Below, piece by piece: positions 1-8,090 of a stretch of 38,545 bases of DNA. The notes beneath the pieces were generated by a model. The model was given only the letters and a program-made list of their open reading frames with translations. It made no database searches and had not been told where the DNA came from. A program made the position numbers and the translations under genes. The DNA is from Chloroflexota bacterium (GTDB lineage: Bacteria > Chloroflexota > Anaerolineae > Anaerolineales > Anaerolineaceae), in assembly GCA_023434145.1 (NCBI GenBank), contig JAEYTI010000344.1, positions 1 through 38,545 of the forward strand, read 5' to 3'. The stretch's first letter is position 1. Every line of letters begins with the position of its first letter.

Positions 1-98
1 CCCCAAAACAGAAATACACCCCCTTCGTACAGCTTTTGTGCGGTAGGAGTCATTTTCGGGTACACTATACGGAATACCTTACAGAAAGGCAGCAGCGC

Positions 99-1796
99 AT
101 GCATATCTGGCGAGTCAATGTAAAACAGCAAACGGTTACCCGCGAGCCTGTTCCCGAAACGTGGGAAGGCCTGGGCGGGCGCGGGCTGATCGCGCGTATA
201 CTGGTAGACGAAGTTCCCGGCACTGCCGATCCGCTGGGGGAACGGGCGAAACTGATCTTCGCGCCGGGCCTGCTGGTGGGGCACATGCTTTCCTCGTGTG
301 ACCGCATCTCGATTGGCGGCAAAAGCCCGCTGACCGGAGGCGTGAAGGAGAGCAACGCCGGCGGCTCCACCGGTATGGCAATGACCACGATGGGCATGAA
401 GGCTCTGATCATCGAAGGCCGTCCGGAAAAGCCTGGGTTCCACGTGCTGCATCTGACGCTCGACGGCGCACGCTTCGACCCCGCCGAAGATTTGGCGGGC
501 CTGGGTGTCTACGAGGCTGCCCCACGCTTACTGGAGCGCTACGGAGAGAAGGTCGCCATTGCGCTGATTGGCCCAGGCGGCGAGATGCAGCTTGCCGGGG
601 CAGGCATTCAGAATTTGGACAAAGACAAGGTGCCTTCGCGGATCGCAGCCCGCGGTGGCATGGGCGCGGTAATGGGCGCGAAGGGGTTGAAAGCCATTGT
701 TTTTGACTCCGCTGGCGGTGAGAAGCCGCCGCTCGCAGACCCAGCCGCCTTCCGCGCGGCGCAGAAGGTGTATAACCAGGCGCTGCTCAACCATCCGCAG
801 ACGGCTGTCTACCGCGATTATGGCACGGCCAGCCTGGTGCGCATTTGCAACTCGGTCGCCTGCCTGCCCACTCGCAACTTCTCACAAGGGCAGTTTGAGA
901 GCGCGGAGGCAATCAGCGGTGAAGTGATGCGTGATGAAATTCTGCGCCGCGGCGGCAAGGGTGAGACAACCCACGCCTGCATGGCAGGCTGCATCATCCG
1001 CTGCTCGAATGTCTACGCCGGTGAGAACGGCGATGAGATTGTGTCACCGGTAGAGTATGAGACGATCGGGCTGATGGGCTCGAACTTGGGCATCAACACG
1101 CTGGATGGCATCGCTCGCCTGAACTGGGAAGTGAACGATATGGGGCTGGATTCGATTGAGATCGGCGCGGCGTTAGGTGTCGCCGCCGAAGCCGGGCTAA
1201 TGGAATTTGGCGACTGGCAGGCAGCGTTGAACCTGCTGGGTGAAATCCGCCGCGGCACGCCGCTGGGGCGCACCCTGGGCGGCGGCGCGACTCTGACTGG
1301 GAAGGTGCTTGGGATTCGTAGAGTGCCTGCTGTGAAGGGCCAGGCTATGCCCGCGTACGATCCGCGCGCCATTAAGGGTACCGGTGTAACGTACGCCACC
1401 TCGCCACAGGGCGCGGACCACACCGCTGGACTGACCCTGCGCGCCAAGGTCAACCACCAGGACCCGAACGGGCAGGCGGCCCTTTCGAAGGGCGTGCAGT
1501 TCAACCAGGCCGGGTACGATACAATCGGCGCGTGCATCTTCGCCGGTTTTGGCTTTGCCGCATCGCCTGAATCGATCCGCGATCTGCTCAATGCCCGCTA
1601 TGGCTGGCAGGCTGGGGCGGATATCTTGCAGGTGCTGGGAAAGCAGGCCATCGCGCTGGAGCTCCAGTTCAACCAGTCCGCGGGTTTCACCCACGCCGAT
1701 GACCGCCTGCCCGAGTGGATGACCGAAGAACTGCTCAACCCACTCAACAGCGTCTTCGATGTGTCTGAGCAGGATCTCGACACCATTTTTGATTAG
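99..1796 (+). CDS. Aldehyde:ferredoxin oxidoreductase family protein (tungsten/molybdopterin)
   Basis: A 565-residue protein matching the full length of the AOR family, cytoplasmic enzymes that oxidise aldehydes to carboxylates with ferredoxin as acceptor using a bis-pterin tungsten centre and one 4Fe-4S cluster. Seen: the N-terminal AOR domain (GGRGLIARIL near residue 26), the pterin-contacting stretch RGGMGAVMGAKGLKAI near 185-200, cluster cysteines C294, C298 and C302, and a late Cys at 479 in DTIGAC. The first three cysteines are spaced CX3CX3C rather than the CX2CX3C of the Pyrococcus enzyme, which suggests a different subgroup. The ATG at 99 is chosen because AGAAAGG lies just upstream and the family motif begins there; an in-frame start at 36 would add 21 unlikely residues. 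No ferredoxin or ThiS-like partner gene is adjacent, so the substrate cannot be inferred. Confidence 0.93.
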   Translation: MHIWRVNVKQQTVTREPVPETWEGLGGRGLIARILVDEVPGTADPLGERAKLIFAPGLLVGHMLSSCDRISIGGKSPLTGGVKESNAGGSTGMAMTTMGMKALIIEGRPEKPGFHVLHLTLDGARFDPAEDLAGLGVYEAAPRLLERYGEKVAIALIGPGGEMQLAGAGIQNLDKDKVPSRIAARGGMGAVMGAKGLKAIVFDSAGGEKPPLADPAAFRAAQKVYNQALLNHPQTAVYRDYGTASLVRICNSVACLPTRNFSQGQFESAEAISGEVMRDEILRRGGKGETTHACMAGCIIRCSNVYAGENGDEIVSPVEYETIGLMGSNLGINTLDGIARLNWEVNDMGLDSIEIGAALGVAAEAGLMEFGDWQAALNLLGEIRRGTPLGRTLGGGATLTGKVLGIRRVPAVKGQAMPAYDPRAIKGTGVTYATSPQGADHTAGLTLRAKVNHQDPNGQAALSKGVQFNQAGYDTIGACIFAGFGFAASPESIRDLLNARYGWQAGADILQVLGKQAIALELQFNQSAGFTHADDRLPEWMTEELLNPLNSVFDVSEQDLDTIFD

Positions 1797-1850
1797 CCCG
1801 TATTACCGCGTGCCTTTCCGGCGCGGGGTGATGCTATCGTGTTACTTCGT

Positions 1851-1893
1851 ATCGTTGTTGCGTGGCACACGTAGTCGTCCACGCAACAACGAT
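1851..1893. repeat. Intergenic hairpin 1, 15-bp stem
   Basis: Perfect 15-bp inverted repeat (arms 1851-1865 and 1879-1893) with a 13-nt loop, 54 bp after the AOR stop codon. Read on the minus strand the loop contains CGACTACGT, close to the CGACTACAT loops of the hairpins at 10659 and 17756. It could act in 3'-end formation, but no U-tract follows on the plus strand. Confidence 0.75.
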
Positions 1894-1924
1894 CGGTTTT
1901 ATCAATACCCTCTACGAAACCCTT

Positions 1925-2011
1925 AGAATCTATCCGAATATTGCTTGTGTTTGTTGATTGGGTGGCTACGCCACCCAATCAACAAACACAAGCAATATTC
2001 GGATAGATTCT
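1925..2011. repeat. Intergenic hairpin 2, perfect 42-bp stem
   Basis: Two arms of 42 bp (1925-1966 and 1970-2011) are perfect reverse complements separated by only TAC. The right arm ends on the last base of the stop codon of the minus-strand DUF1269-like gene. The outer sequence CTATCCGAA recurs in the hairpin at 10659, and the inner core GGGTGGC-TAC-GCCACCC resembles the cores at 16830 and 37805. On the minus strand no run of T follows, so it is not a canonical intrinsic terminator. Confidence 0.95.
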
Positions 2012-2523
2012 TAATCTTTATTTAGGTCTTTTCGCTGGCGGCTGGCGTAGCGCCTGCTGAAATCTTCGCGCAGCGCCTGATGGATCACCTGCCCGTGGCG
2101 GAAGTGGATCTCATTGAGCACGCGCTCGCTCCATTCTTGTTCGACCAGCGCCACGATCAACGAACTGTTGGGGGTGAGGCCTGTCTTCAGCATGTCCAGC
2201 GTTTCCGTGTCGAAGCCAAAATCTATCACGGCGGCAGTTACCCCGCCGGTGATTGCCCCGGCAGCGGCTCCTACGACCGCGCCGGCTGGGCCGCCCAAAA
2301 AGCCGACCAGTGCTCCGACCAGTGCGCCAAATAATGCGCCTTCACCGGAGCGCACGTCGCCGTCATTCGAGATTTCTACGGCACCCTGGTAGTCTTTCTT
2401 CACTACCACAGCGTTGAGGATGCTGATTTCATCGTCCTGGTCCATCTCGCGCAGCTCATCCAGCACGTGAACTGCCCGGTTGGTTCCCTCAAAACGCGCC
2501 ACGATCATTTCAATAGGTTGCAT
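2011..2523 (-). CDS. DUF1269-like glycine-zipper protein
   Basis: A 170-residue protein. The first ~60 residues (IEMIVARFEG, DELREMDQDDEISILNAVVV) resemble the small alpha/beta fold of DUF1269 proteins. Residues ~60-105 form a Gly/Ala-rich zipper with GxxxG spacing (GALFGALVGALVGFLGGPAG) that could insert into a membrane or pack as a helical hairpin. A second alpha/beta part with VALVEQEW follows. The family has no firm function; members are often called stress or membrane proteins. There is no Shine-Dalgarno sequence. Instead TATAAT lies 6 nt before the ATG on the minus strand, so the mRNA may be leaderless. It stands alone, with a 42-bp hairpin directly at its stop codon. Confidence 0.8.
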   Translation of the reverse strand: MQPIEMIVARFEGTNRAVHVLDELREMDQDDEISILNAVVVKKDYQGAVEISNDGDVRSGEGALFGALVGALVGFLGGPAGAVVGAAAGAITGGVTAAVIDFGFDTETLDMLKTGLTPNSSLIVALVEQEWSERVLNEIHFRHGQVIHQALREDFSRRYASRQRKDLNKD

Positions 2524-2529
2524 GATCTC

Positions 2530-2535
2530 ATTATA
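2530..2535 (-). promoter_or_regulatory. -10 box, probable leaderless promoter
   Basis: Minus-strand TATAAT followed by GAGATC and then the ATG at 2523. The expected transcription start falls at about the start codon, and no ribosome binding site is present. No convincing -35 box was found at 16-18 bp. Confidence 0.55.
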
Positions 2536-2589
2536 TTAACCAGCCAACCTGGGAGGCTCAAGGAAGGCTGCTGGAGGGTCAATATCCGA

Positions 2590-5358
2590 TCAAGAGCCGT
2601 CGCTATCGATAATCTTTCCCATCGCAGCATGCATCGGCGCGTACGTTCGCCGGTACTCATCCACGGCATGATCGAGCAGGGCTGCGCAGCCGCCCATGCT
2701 GCCGGCTTTGGCCTGCTCTTCCAGGTCCGCCGCGATTTTTGCCAGCGTGACGACCCCAAAACTGGCGCTATTGGACTTAAGCGAGTGCGCGCAGCGGCGC
2801 AGATCCTCGGTGCGGCAGTCTTGCAGCGCCTGGCGGGCCTCCATCAGCAGTGATTCGGCCTGTTTGAAATAGCTGGCGACCAGCGGCGGCAGCATGCTAT
2901 CTGCCCGCTGGCCCAGCATGGCCTTCAGCCGTTCTAGTTCTTCAATCTTGATTTCCGGCTCGCTCTGTGGGCTGGGAATGTCAACAGTATAATCTACGGG
3001 GCGTACGACCTTCTCGCCTGAGAATAGGCTCTGATCACGAACCGCGCGTGGATGGCAGCGTTCTAGCCCGGCGACCAGTTCTTCCACGTGGATGGGTTTG
3101 CTAATGTAATCGTCCATACCTGCCATCAGGCAGGCTTCGCGATCGCCGCTCATGGCGTTCGCGGTCATAGCAATGATTCGCGGCTGACTTGTCATATCAA
3201 AATCCTGCCGGATGCGGCCAGTGGCCTCGTAGCCGTCCATTTCGGGCATCTGCACGTCCATCAAGACGGCATCGTAGTCCTGGCGTCGAAGCGCGTGCAG
3301 CGCTTCCAGTCCGTTCCCGGCGACGTCTGCGCGGTAACCCAGGCGCTCCAGCATCATCTGCACGAGGTTTTGATTGATCGTATTGTCTTCCACGATTAAG
3401 ATGCGCAGGGGGTGGCGTTCCGCCATTTGGCGGTCAAATAATGGCACGCCGCGGGAGGTGTCGCGCAGGGCTTCTTCCATCTCGCTCGAGAAAATCGCGA
3501 CGATGGCATTGTACAGCGCCGATGCTTTCGCGGGTTTGGTTAGCACCGAAGTGAAGAGCTTATCGCTTTCTGCCGGGAAATCTTCCCCCAGCGAAGAAAG
3601 CATGATCAGCCCTATGGATCGCCCATAACGCAGCTTGCGGATCTCTTTCCCCAGCGTCAGGCCGTTCATCTCGGGCATGTCCATGTCGAGGATGGCGATG
3701 TCATAATGCTCGCCCTGGTGCAGCCAGCGCAGGGCCTCTAGCGGAGAGGCAGTTGCCTGCGCGTCCATGCCCCAGGCCTGGAACTGAAGGGAAAGGATGC
3801 GGCGGTTGGTGGCGTTGTCGTCCACAATCAAAATCCGCTTGTCGCGCAGTTCCAGGCGTGCTTCGGCAGGTTTGCGCCGAGCCAGCACCGTCTCCTGCGC
3901 CTCCATGGTGAAGTAGAATGTGGAACCTTTTCCGAACTCGCTTTCCACCCAAATCTTCCCGTTCATCATCTCTACCAGCCGTTTGCTGATCACCAGCCCC
4001 AGGCCCGTACCGCCATATTTGCGGGTAGTAGAAGCATCCGCTTGTGTAAAGGGCTGGAACAGGCCAGCCAATCCCTCGCAAGAAATACCGATGCCGGTAT
4101 CTCGAACCGCAAACGCCAGCCGGTAGCGCCCATTCTCATTGGGCAGACCATCGTCACTCTTTAATAACTCCGCGGAGACGTGAATTTCAACGTCACCGTT
4201 TTCGGTGAACTTGACGGCGTTGCTCAGCAGGTTCGCTAGGATCTGTCGCAGGCGCGTTTCGTCGCCTAAAATGGCGGCGGGTACGTTGGCGTCGATCAAC
4301 GGCGGGGCAACTTCGATGCCCTTCTCGAGCGCTCTGGGTGTCACCAGATCGATGGCGTGTTCCAGGCAGGTGCGGATCGAGAACGGGCTTACCTCCAAAT
4401 CCATTCGGCCTGCTTCGATCTTTGAGAAGTCGAGGATATCGTTCAGCAGCGTCAGGAGCGTTTCGCTGCTCGAGCGGATCGTCTCGGCAAATTCTGACTG
4501 CTTGATGGTGAGCGGCGTATCGAGCAGCAGGCTGGTCATGCCAATGATGGCGTTCATGGGCGTGCGGATTTCGTGGCTCATGGTTGCAAGGAAGGAACTT
4601 TTGGCATGGCTGGCCTCTTCCGCAGCCATGCGGGCCAACTCGGCTTCTTCAACCGCGGCGGCGAGTTCGGCAGTGCGTTTTGCAACCTTATCTTCCAGGT
4701 TCTGGTTTGCAGCCGCGAGCGCATCGTGCGCTTCAATCACCGCGCGGTTGGTGATCCGCTCTGCTTGTATGGTTTTTATGAGGAATAAGTAGAACTGATT
4801 CAACAGCACCAGCACGATAGCCATCAACAGGACGGTGTAAACGCTCTCGATTACCCAGTTCTGCGGCGCCAGGGGATTATCCACCAGTGATCGGAGCAGC
4901 CACTGCTCCAGCACACCTGTGTAAGCCAGCCAGGTGTAGACGGCCAGGGTGACGACATTCAGCAGCATCATGGCAACTGCAGCGCGCAGGCTGACGAAGA
5001 TGATTGCCAGCACCGGCAGGCTGAACAAGAACAGCCGGCCATCGCCAGACAGCCCGCCTCTGGCAAGCCCCAACAGCCCCATACTCCACATGACGATCAG
5101 GATGCCCCAGCCGCGCACGTGGCGGTTGATGGACGGGCGAACTGCCATAACAACCATAAACATGTACAGTGGAATATACACCAGCAACTGCTTGCGCTGT
5201 TCAGGGTTCGGAATGGCGTCGGTAACGATCATGATGAGCAACCCGAAAAAGCCGATAATGGCGGCAGCCCGATAGATTGTCGTCTGGGTAGCTTTTCGCC
5301 ACTCCGAGAGCACACTTTCGATTTCTACGCGGATATCCCGCGGTGCATTCTTAGCCAT
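2590..5358 (-). CDS. Hybrid sensor histidine kinase with two receivers and HPt
   Basis: A 922-residue BarA-like phosphorelay protein. Residues ~28-200 hold about six hydrophobic segments that form a membrane sensor region with no recognisable extracellular domain. A coiled linker (~205-250) leads to HisKA, with phospho-acceptor H262 in MSHEIRTPMN, then an HATPase domain with N381-type (LLSNAVKF), DTGIG (420-424) and GGTGLGL boxes. Receiver 1 (~508-625) has acceptor D558 and receiver 2 (~652-770) has D701. The C-terminal HPt (~805-905) has H858 in AHSLKSNS. All relay residues are present, so the full H-D-H chain can run inside one protein before passing to a separate output regulator. None is encoded nearby, so the signal and target are unknown. 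A minus-strand TATACT at 5461-5456 is a possible -10 about 98 nt upstream. Confidence 0.95.
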   Translation of the reverse strand: MAKNAPRDIRVEIESVLSEWRKATQTTIYRAAAIIGFFGLLIMIVTDAIPNPEQRKQLLVYIPLYMFMVVMAVRPSINRHVRGWGILIVMWSMGLLGLARGGLSGDGRLFLFSLPVLAIIFVSLRAAVAMMLLNVVTLAVYTWLAYTGVLEQWLLRSLVDNPLAPQNWVIESVYTVLLMAIVLVLLNQFYLFLIKTIQAERITNRAVIEAHDALAAANQNLEDKVAKRTAELAAAVEEAELARMAAEEASHAKSSFLATMSHEIRTPMNAIIGMTSLLLDTPLTIKQSEFAETIRSSSETLLTLLNDILDFSKIEAGRMDLEVSPFSIRTCLEHAIDLVTPRALEKGIEVAPPLIDANVPAAILGDETRLRQILANLLSNAVKFTENGDVEIHVSAELLKSDDGLPNENGRYRLAFAVRDTGIGISCEGLAGLFQPFTQADASTTRKYGGTGLGLVISKRLVEMMNGKIWVESEFGKGSTFYFTMEAQETVLARRKPAEARLELRDKRILIVDDNATNRRILSLQFQAWGMDAQATASPLEALRWLHQGEHYDIAILDMDMPEMNGLTLGKEIRKLRYGRSIGLIMLSSLGEDFPAESDKLFTSVLTKPAKASALYNAIVAIFSSEMEEALRDTSRGVPLFDRQMAERHPLRILIVEDNTINQNLVQMMLERLGYRADVAGNGLEALHALRRQDYDAVLMDVQMPEMDGYEATGRIRQDFDMTSQPRIIAMTANAMSGDREACLMAGMDDYISKPIHVEELVAGLERCHPRAVRDQSLFSGEKVVRPVDYTVDIPSPQSEPEIKIEELERLKAMLGQRADSMLPPLVASYFKQAESLLMEARQALQDCRTEDLRRCAHSLKSNSASFGVVTLAKIAADLEEQAKAGSMGGCAALLDHAVDEYRRTYAPMHAAMGKIIDSDGS

Positions 5359-5455
5359 AGTCCGCTATGCCCCCCCACATCCACACGCCTCAACGTCCAT
5401 TATTTGCGGCGGGTGGGCTTTTGTGAACACCATAAAACAAATGGATTGGTACATA

Positions 5456-5461
5456 AGTATA
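5456..5461 (-). promoter_or_regulatory. Possible -10 box of the hybrid kinase gene
   Basis: Minus-strand TATACT about 98 nt before the kinase start codon. The -35 region is weak (TAGCCT at 17 bp). Assigned mainly on sequence and position. Confidence 0.3.
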
Positions 5462-5508
5462 GCGATTTTTCTAAAGAAAGGCTACCCGTTCAGAACTGGG
5501 GTATTTTC

Positions 5509-5561
5509 GTTTTGGGTAGCAGCCTGGTGATGCATAGCATCACCAGGCTGCTACCCAAAAC
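5509..5561. repeat. Intergenic hairpin 3, perfect 25-bp stem, divergent region
   Basis: Arms 5509-5533 and 5537-5561 are perfect reverse complements around a 3-nt ATA loop. It lies in the 262-bp gap between two divergent genes, so it is not downstream of either and cannot be a simple terminator for them. A partial copy of the arm (GGCTACCCG) occurs 20 bp to the left at 5480-5488. Confidence 0.9.
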
Positions 5562-5607
5562 TCCTGCCCAACCCAGAGAGCCACCGAAACTCCTTTAAAT
5601 CAGCGGT

Positions 5608-5613
5608 TATAAT
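5608..5613 (+). promoter_or_regulatory. -10 box, probable leaderless promoter of the Nudix gene
   Basis: TATAAT, seven bases, then the ATG at 5621. No Shine-Dalgarno sequence is present in that gap, so transcription probably begins at or next to the start codon. The -35 region is not recognisable. Confidence 0.6.
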
Positions 5614-5620
5614 CTCTTAT

Positions 5621-6088
5621 ATGGCAGATCGAGCGTCGGCGATTATCATTAGCAAGCGGCACATCTTGCTCATCCACCGCTTCCGGAAGGTGCGGGAGTA
5701 TTACGTCTTCCCCGGCGGGCATATTGAGCCAGGGGAAAGCGCGGAAGAAGCTTGCAGCCGCGAAGTGCTGGAGGAGACAGGCTTGCACGTCGCCTGGATG
5801 CAGGCTGCGTTCGATTTTCTCGTAGAAGCGCGGATGGCGCGTTTCTTTTTCGTGCAGGTGCACCCGGGAACACTGGCGCTCGGCGGCCCGGAGATAAACA
5901 AGCAGAACGCGGAAAACCGCTACCTGCTAGAATGGGTGCCCCTGGCTGGGATTGGTACGATCCCGCTCCAGCCGGTACTGGTGCGGGATGCACTGGTGAA
6001 AGTGCTGTCGGAAGATGGCCCTGTGCGCGAAGCAAGCGACCTGGCGCTTCACGCAAACCGGCTGCAGCAGCTCCTGAATCAGATGTAA
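5621..6088 (+). CDS. Nudix hydrolase
   Basis: A 155-residue single-domain Nudix protein, a family that hydrolyses nucleoside diphosphates linked to another group. The Nudix box GX5EX7REUXEEXGU is complete at residues ~33-55 (GGHIEPGE, REVLEETGL). The N-terminus (ADRASAIIISKRHILLIHR) begins the first beta strand of the fold directly, so the start is sound. The substrate cannot be read from the sequence; it is short and lacks extra domains, like housecleaning members. TATAAT lies 7 nt before the ATG with no ribosome binding site. Its 3' end faces the M24 peptidase gene across a 23-bp hairpin. Confidence 0.9.
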   Translation: MADRASAIIISKRHILLIHRFRKVREYYVFPGGHIEPGESAEEACSREVLEETGLHVAWMQAAFDFLVEARMARFFFVQVHPGTLALGGPEINKQNAENRYLLEWVPLAGIGTIPLQPVLVRDALVKVLSEDGPVREASDLALHANRLQQLLNQM

Positions 6089-6090
6089 AG

Positions 6091-6138
6091 GTTTGTGGGG
6101 TGAGCGGGTGTTGCCCAACACCCGCTCACCCCACAAAC
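6091..6138. repeat. Intergenic hairpin 4, perfect 23-bp stem between convergent genes
   Basis: Arms 6091-6113 and 6116-6138 are perfect reverse complements with a formal 2-nt spacer. It begins 2 bp after the Nudix stop codon and ends 25 bp before the M24 peptidase stop codon, so it could end transcripts from both sides. No U-tract follows on either strand. Confidence 0.9.
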
Positions 6139-6163
6139 ACCCTTAGGAGTGGCTCTACCCGCA

Positions 6164-7351
6164 CTACAAAAGAATGATCTCTTTTTGCGGCGCGCCCAGA
6201 TACTCTGTGCCTTGTTCGGTGACAAGCACGTCTTCTTCGATGCCGATGTATCCATAGCCCGGCACCATCAGACCCGGTTCTACTGTGTACACCTGCCCGG
6301 CTTCCAGTTCGCGGCGGGGTGAATCGCCGTAGCGCTCCCATTCTGGTCCGATCAGCGCGCCGCCATCGTGCGCCAGCCGGCCAAGCTGGTGCCCGGTTGC
6401 GTGCATGAACTCGGGGTAGCCGGCTTCGACGAGAATGCGCCGGGCGATACCGTCCAGTTCGCAGCCGCGCATGCCGGGCTTCATGGCATCCACCACCGCC
6501 TGGATGGCCCGGGTAACAGTATCAAACCCGCGCTGCACCGGCTCGGGGACGTCTGTTTCGCCGGGTTTGAGGAGGTAGGCCACCCGCTGGATATCGGAGC
6601 AGTAGCCGTTCTGTTTGACCCCAAAATCGAGGTGCAGAATATGCCCGCGCTCGATCCGCCGCGGTCCGGGCATTCCGTGGCCTACGGGTGAATCGGGACC
6701 CGTGTTGACGATCGGGCAGCCCTCGTAGGCCCAGGCGGGCTCTAGCTTGCGCTCGGCGAGCTGGTTGTGCATGAAATCGGAAATGTCGATTTCTGTCATT
6801 CCGGGTTTTGCGAAGGCAAACACCAGCCGGTAAATTTCATCGGTCGTAGCAATCGCCGCGCGGATGCGGGCTGCCTCTTCTTCGGTCTTGCGCCCGCGCA
6901 GCGCGGAGATAATTTCTTCGGCAGGCTGCAAGCGGTCGGCGTACGGGGTGCCGCGCAGGTAGTCTTGCAGGGTCAGATACATGCCGTGCGTCAGCCCGTC
7001 TGCCAGCACATCGCTGATCGAGGTGTTGATGGCGATGCTAGCCGGGTCCAGCCGTTGGATGGTCTCCAGCAGTGCTGGGCGGATCGACTGATCGTAAGGG
7101 ATCACGGTGGTGTAGCCGCCCGTTTCTTGCGCGGCGTGGGCTTCAAACTGCCCGACGATTGCCACACGCTCGCCGGTGAGCGAGATGATCAGCGCGCTGT
7201 GCCAGGTGAGCCCGCCATCGCCATAGATCAGCGGCAGCACGGGGTCGCCGCCCGCCGATGTTTCGCGAACGAAGGTGAGCCACAGGTCGACCCCGGTCTC
7301 TTGCAAGATTTTTACGGCCTGTTCCACTTTCTGCTGTACGAGAATTGTCAT
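6164..7351 (-). CDS. M24 family metallopeptidase (Xaa-Pro aminopeptidase-like)
   Basis: A 395-residue protein with the two-domain layout of creatinase/prolidase-type enzymes: an N-terminal domain (~1-155) and a pita-bread catalytic domain (~160-390). The five expected metal ligands are visible: D242 (LDFGVK), D253 (CSDIQR), H321 (ATGHQLG), E358 (VEPG) and E372 (GIEED). Such enzymes remove N-terminal residues preceding proline or cleave X-Pro dipeptides in the cytoplasm. The start has AAAGGGA 10 nt upstream, overlapping a possible TATAAA -10. No signal peptide is seen. Specificity is unknown, as M24B members vary. Confidence 0.92.
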   Translation of the reverse strand: MTILVQQKVEQAVKILQETGVDLWLTFVRETSAGGDPVLPLIYGDGGLTWHSALIISLTGERVAIVGQFEAHAAQETGGYTTVIPYDQSIRPALLETIQRLDPASIAINTSISDVLADGLTHGMYLTLQDYLRGTPYADRLQPAEEIISALRGRKTEEEAARIRAAIATTDEIYRLVFAFAKPGMTEIDISDFMHNQLAERKLEPAWAYEGCPIVNTGPDSPVGHGMPGPRRIERGHILHLDFGVKQNGYCSDIQRVAYLLKPGETDVPEPVQRGFDTVTRAIQAVVDAMKPGMRGCELDGIARRILVEAGYPEFMHATGHQLGRLAHDGGALIGPEWERYGDSPRRELEAGQVYTVEPGLMVPGYGYIGIEEDVLVTEQGTEYLGAPQKEIILL

Positions 7352-7400
7352 GGTTTTTTCCCTTTATAATCGTTTGCGGCCTTTCACGGCGACAACATCT

Positions 7401-8090
7401 TTATTGACGCGCTGCTTTTACCTTCAGCGCTTCGTTATAGTGAACAAATGGGTGACGGGTAGCGGGCATCAGCAGCAGCCCGGCGACGGTCTGCGCGCCC
7501 CAATAATCGGTCAGGTAGCGGGTGTCATCGAGCACCACGCCCTGATCGATCACCTGCTGAATGCGGGCAGGGGCCACTGTCCGGCGCAGGTTTTCACGCA
7601 GCGCTCCAGGCTGTGCGGCTAGCTGCGCGATGATTGCCCGCGTCTGCTGGCCTACGGCGGTGCGGTAGGCGCGCAGGGAAGGAATATCGACTTCCATGCT
7701 GAACCGTTCCACACCGGCTCGGTCTAAGCTGTTGCCCGTGTCGCGGATGGTCGAACGAACGCGGTCCGTCCAGCCGCCCTGTTCGAGCACCTGTGGGCAT
7801 TCACCCACCAATAGCGTCATTGTTGCGTCTTCGCAGCGGGCCATGTGCCAGATCATCCAGACAATAGAGTGCTCGCTGCGTGTGGTAATGCGGCGGGCCT
7901 TCTCGTCGCTGAGATCTTCCCACAGCTCTTCATCGAATGAGAATTCACCTGTTGCCGCCATCTCACTCGCGTGGATGTCGGCGTGCTGGCGGAAGAACAA
8001 GTCGATCGTTTCGCCGGAAGGATTTTTTGAGAGCAATCCAATTTTCAGCGCTTTCTGGCGCTCATTCCAGGCGGTTCGGTTGGGGTCCAT
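7401..8090 (-). CDS. DinB-like four-helix protein
   Basis: A 229-residue protein with features of the DinB/YfiT metal-binding helical bundle: long amphipathic helices and His residues at plausible positions (HSIVWMIWHMARCED near 75-89 and RHPFVHYNEAL at the C-terminus). Characterised relatives are thiol-dependent transferases or of unknown function. The start at 8090 is chosen because GGGAG lies just upstream and sequence further 5' in this frame is the shadow of the kinase gene. It overlaps the 3' end of the upstream FGGY kinase by 29 bp in another frame, so the two are probably co-transcribed and translationally coupled. A functional link to sugar phosphorylation is not evident. Confidence 0.75.
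   Translation of the reverse strand: MDPNRTAWNERQKALKIGLLSKNPSGETIDLFFRQHADIHASEMAATGEFSFDEELWEDLSDEKARRITTRSEHSIVWMIWHMARCEDATMTLLVGECPQVLEQGGWTDRVRSTIRDTGNSLDRAGVERFSMEVDIPSLRAYRTAVGQQTRAIIAQLAAQPGALRENLRRTVAPARIQQVIDQGVVLDDTRYLTDYWGAQTVAGLLLMPATRHPFVHYNEALKVKAARQ

Noticed and set aside
1013..1591. Long minus-strand ORF opposite the aldehyde oxidoreductase
   Set aside because: Low-complexity translation with no motif, fully opposite a conserved enzyme; a GC-rich codon shadow. The same applies to similar ORFs such as 12593-13285 and 32853-33608.
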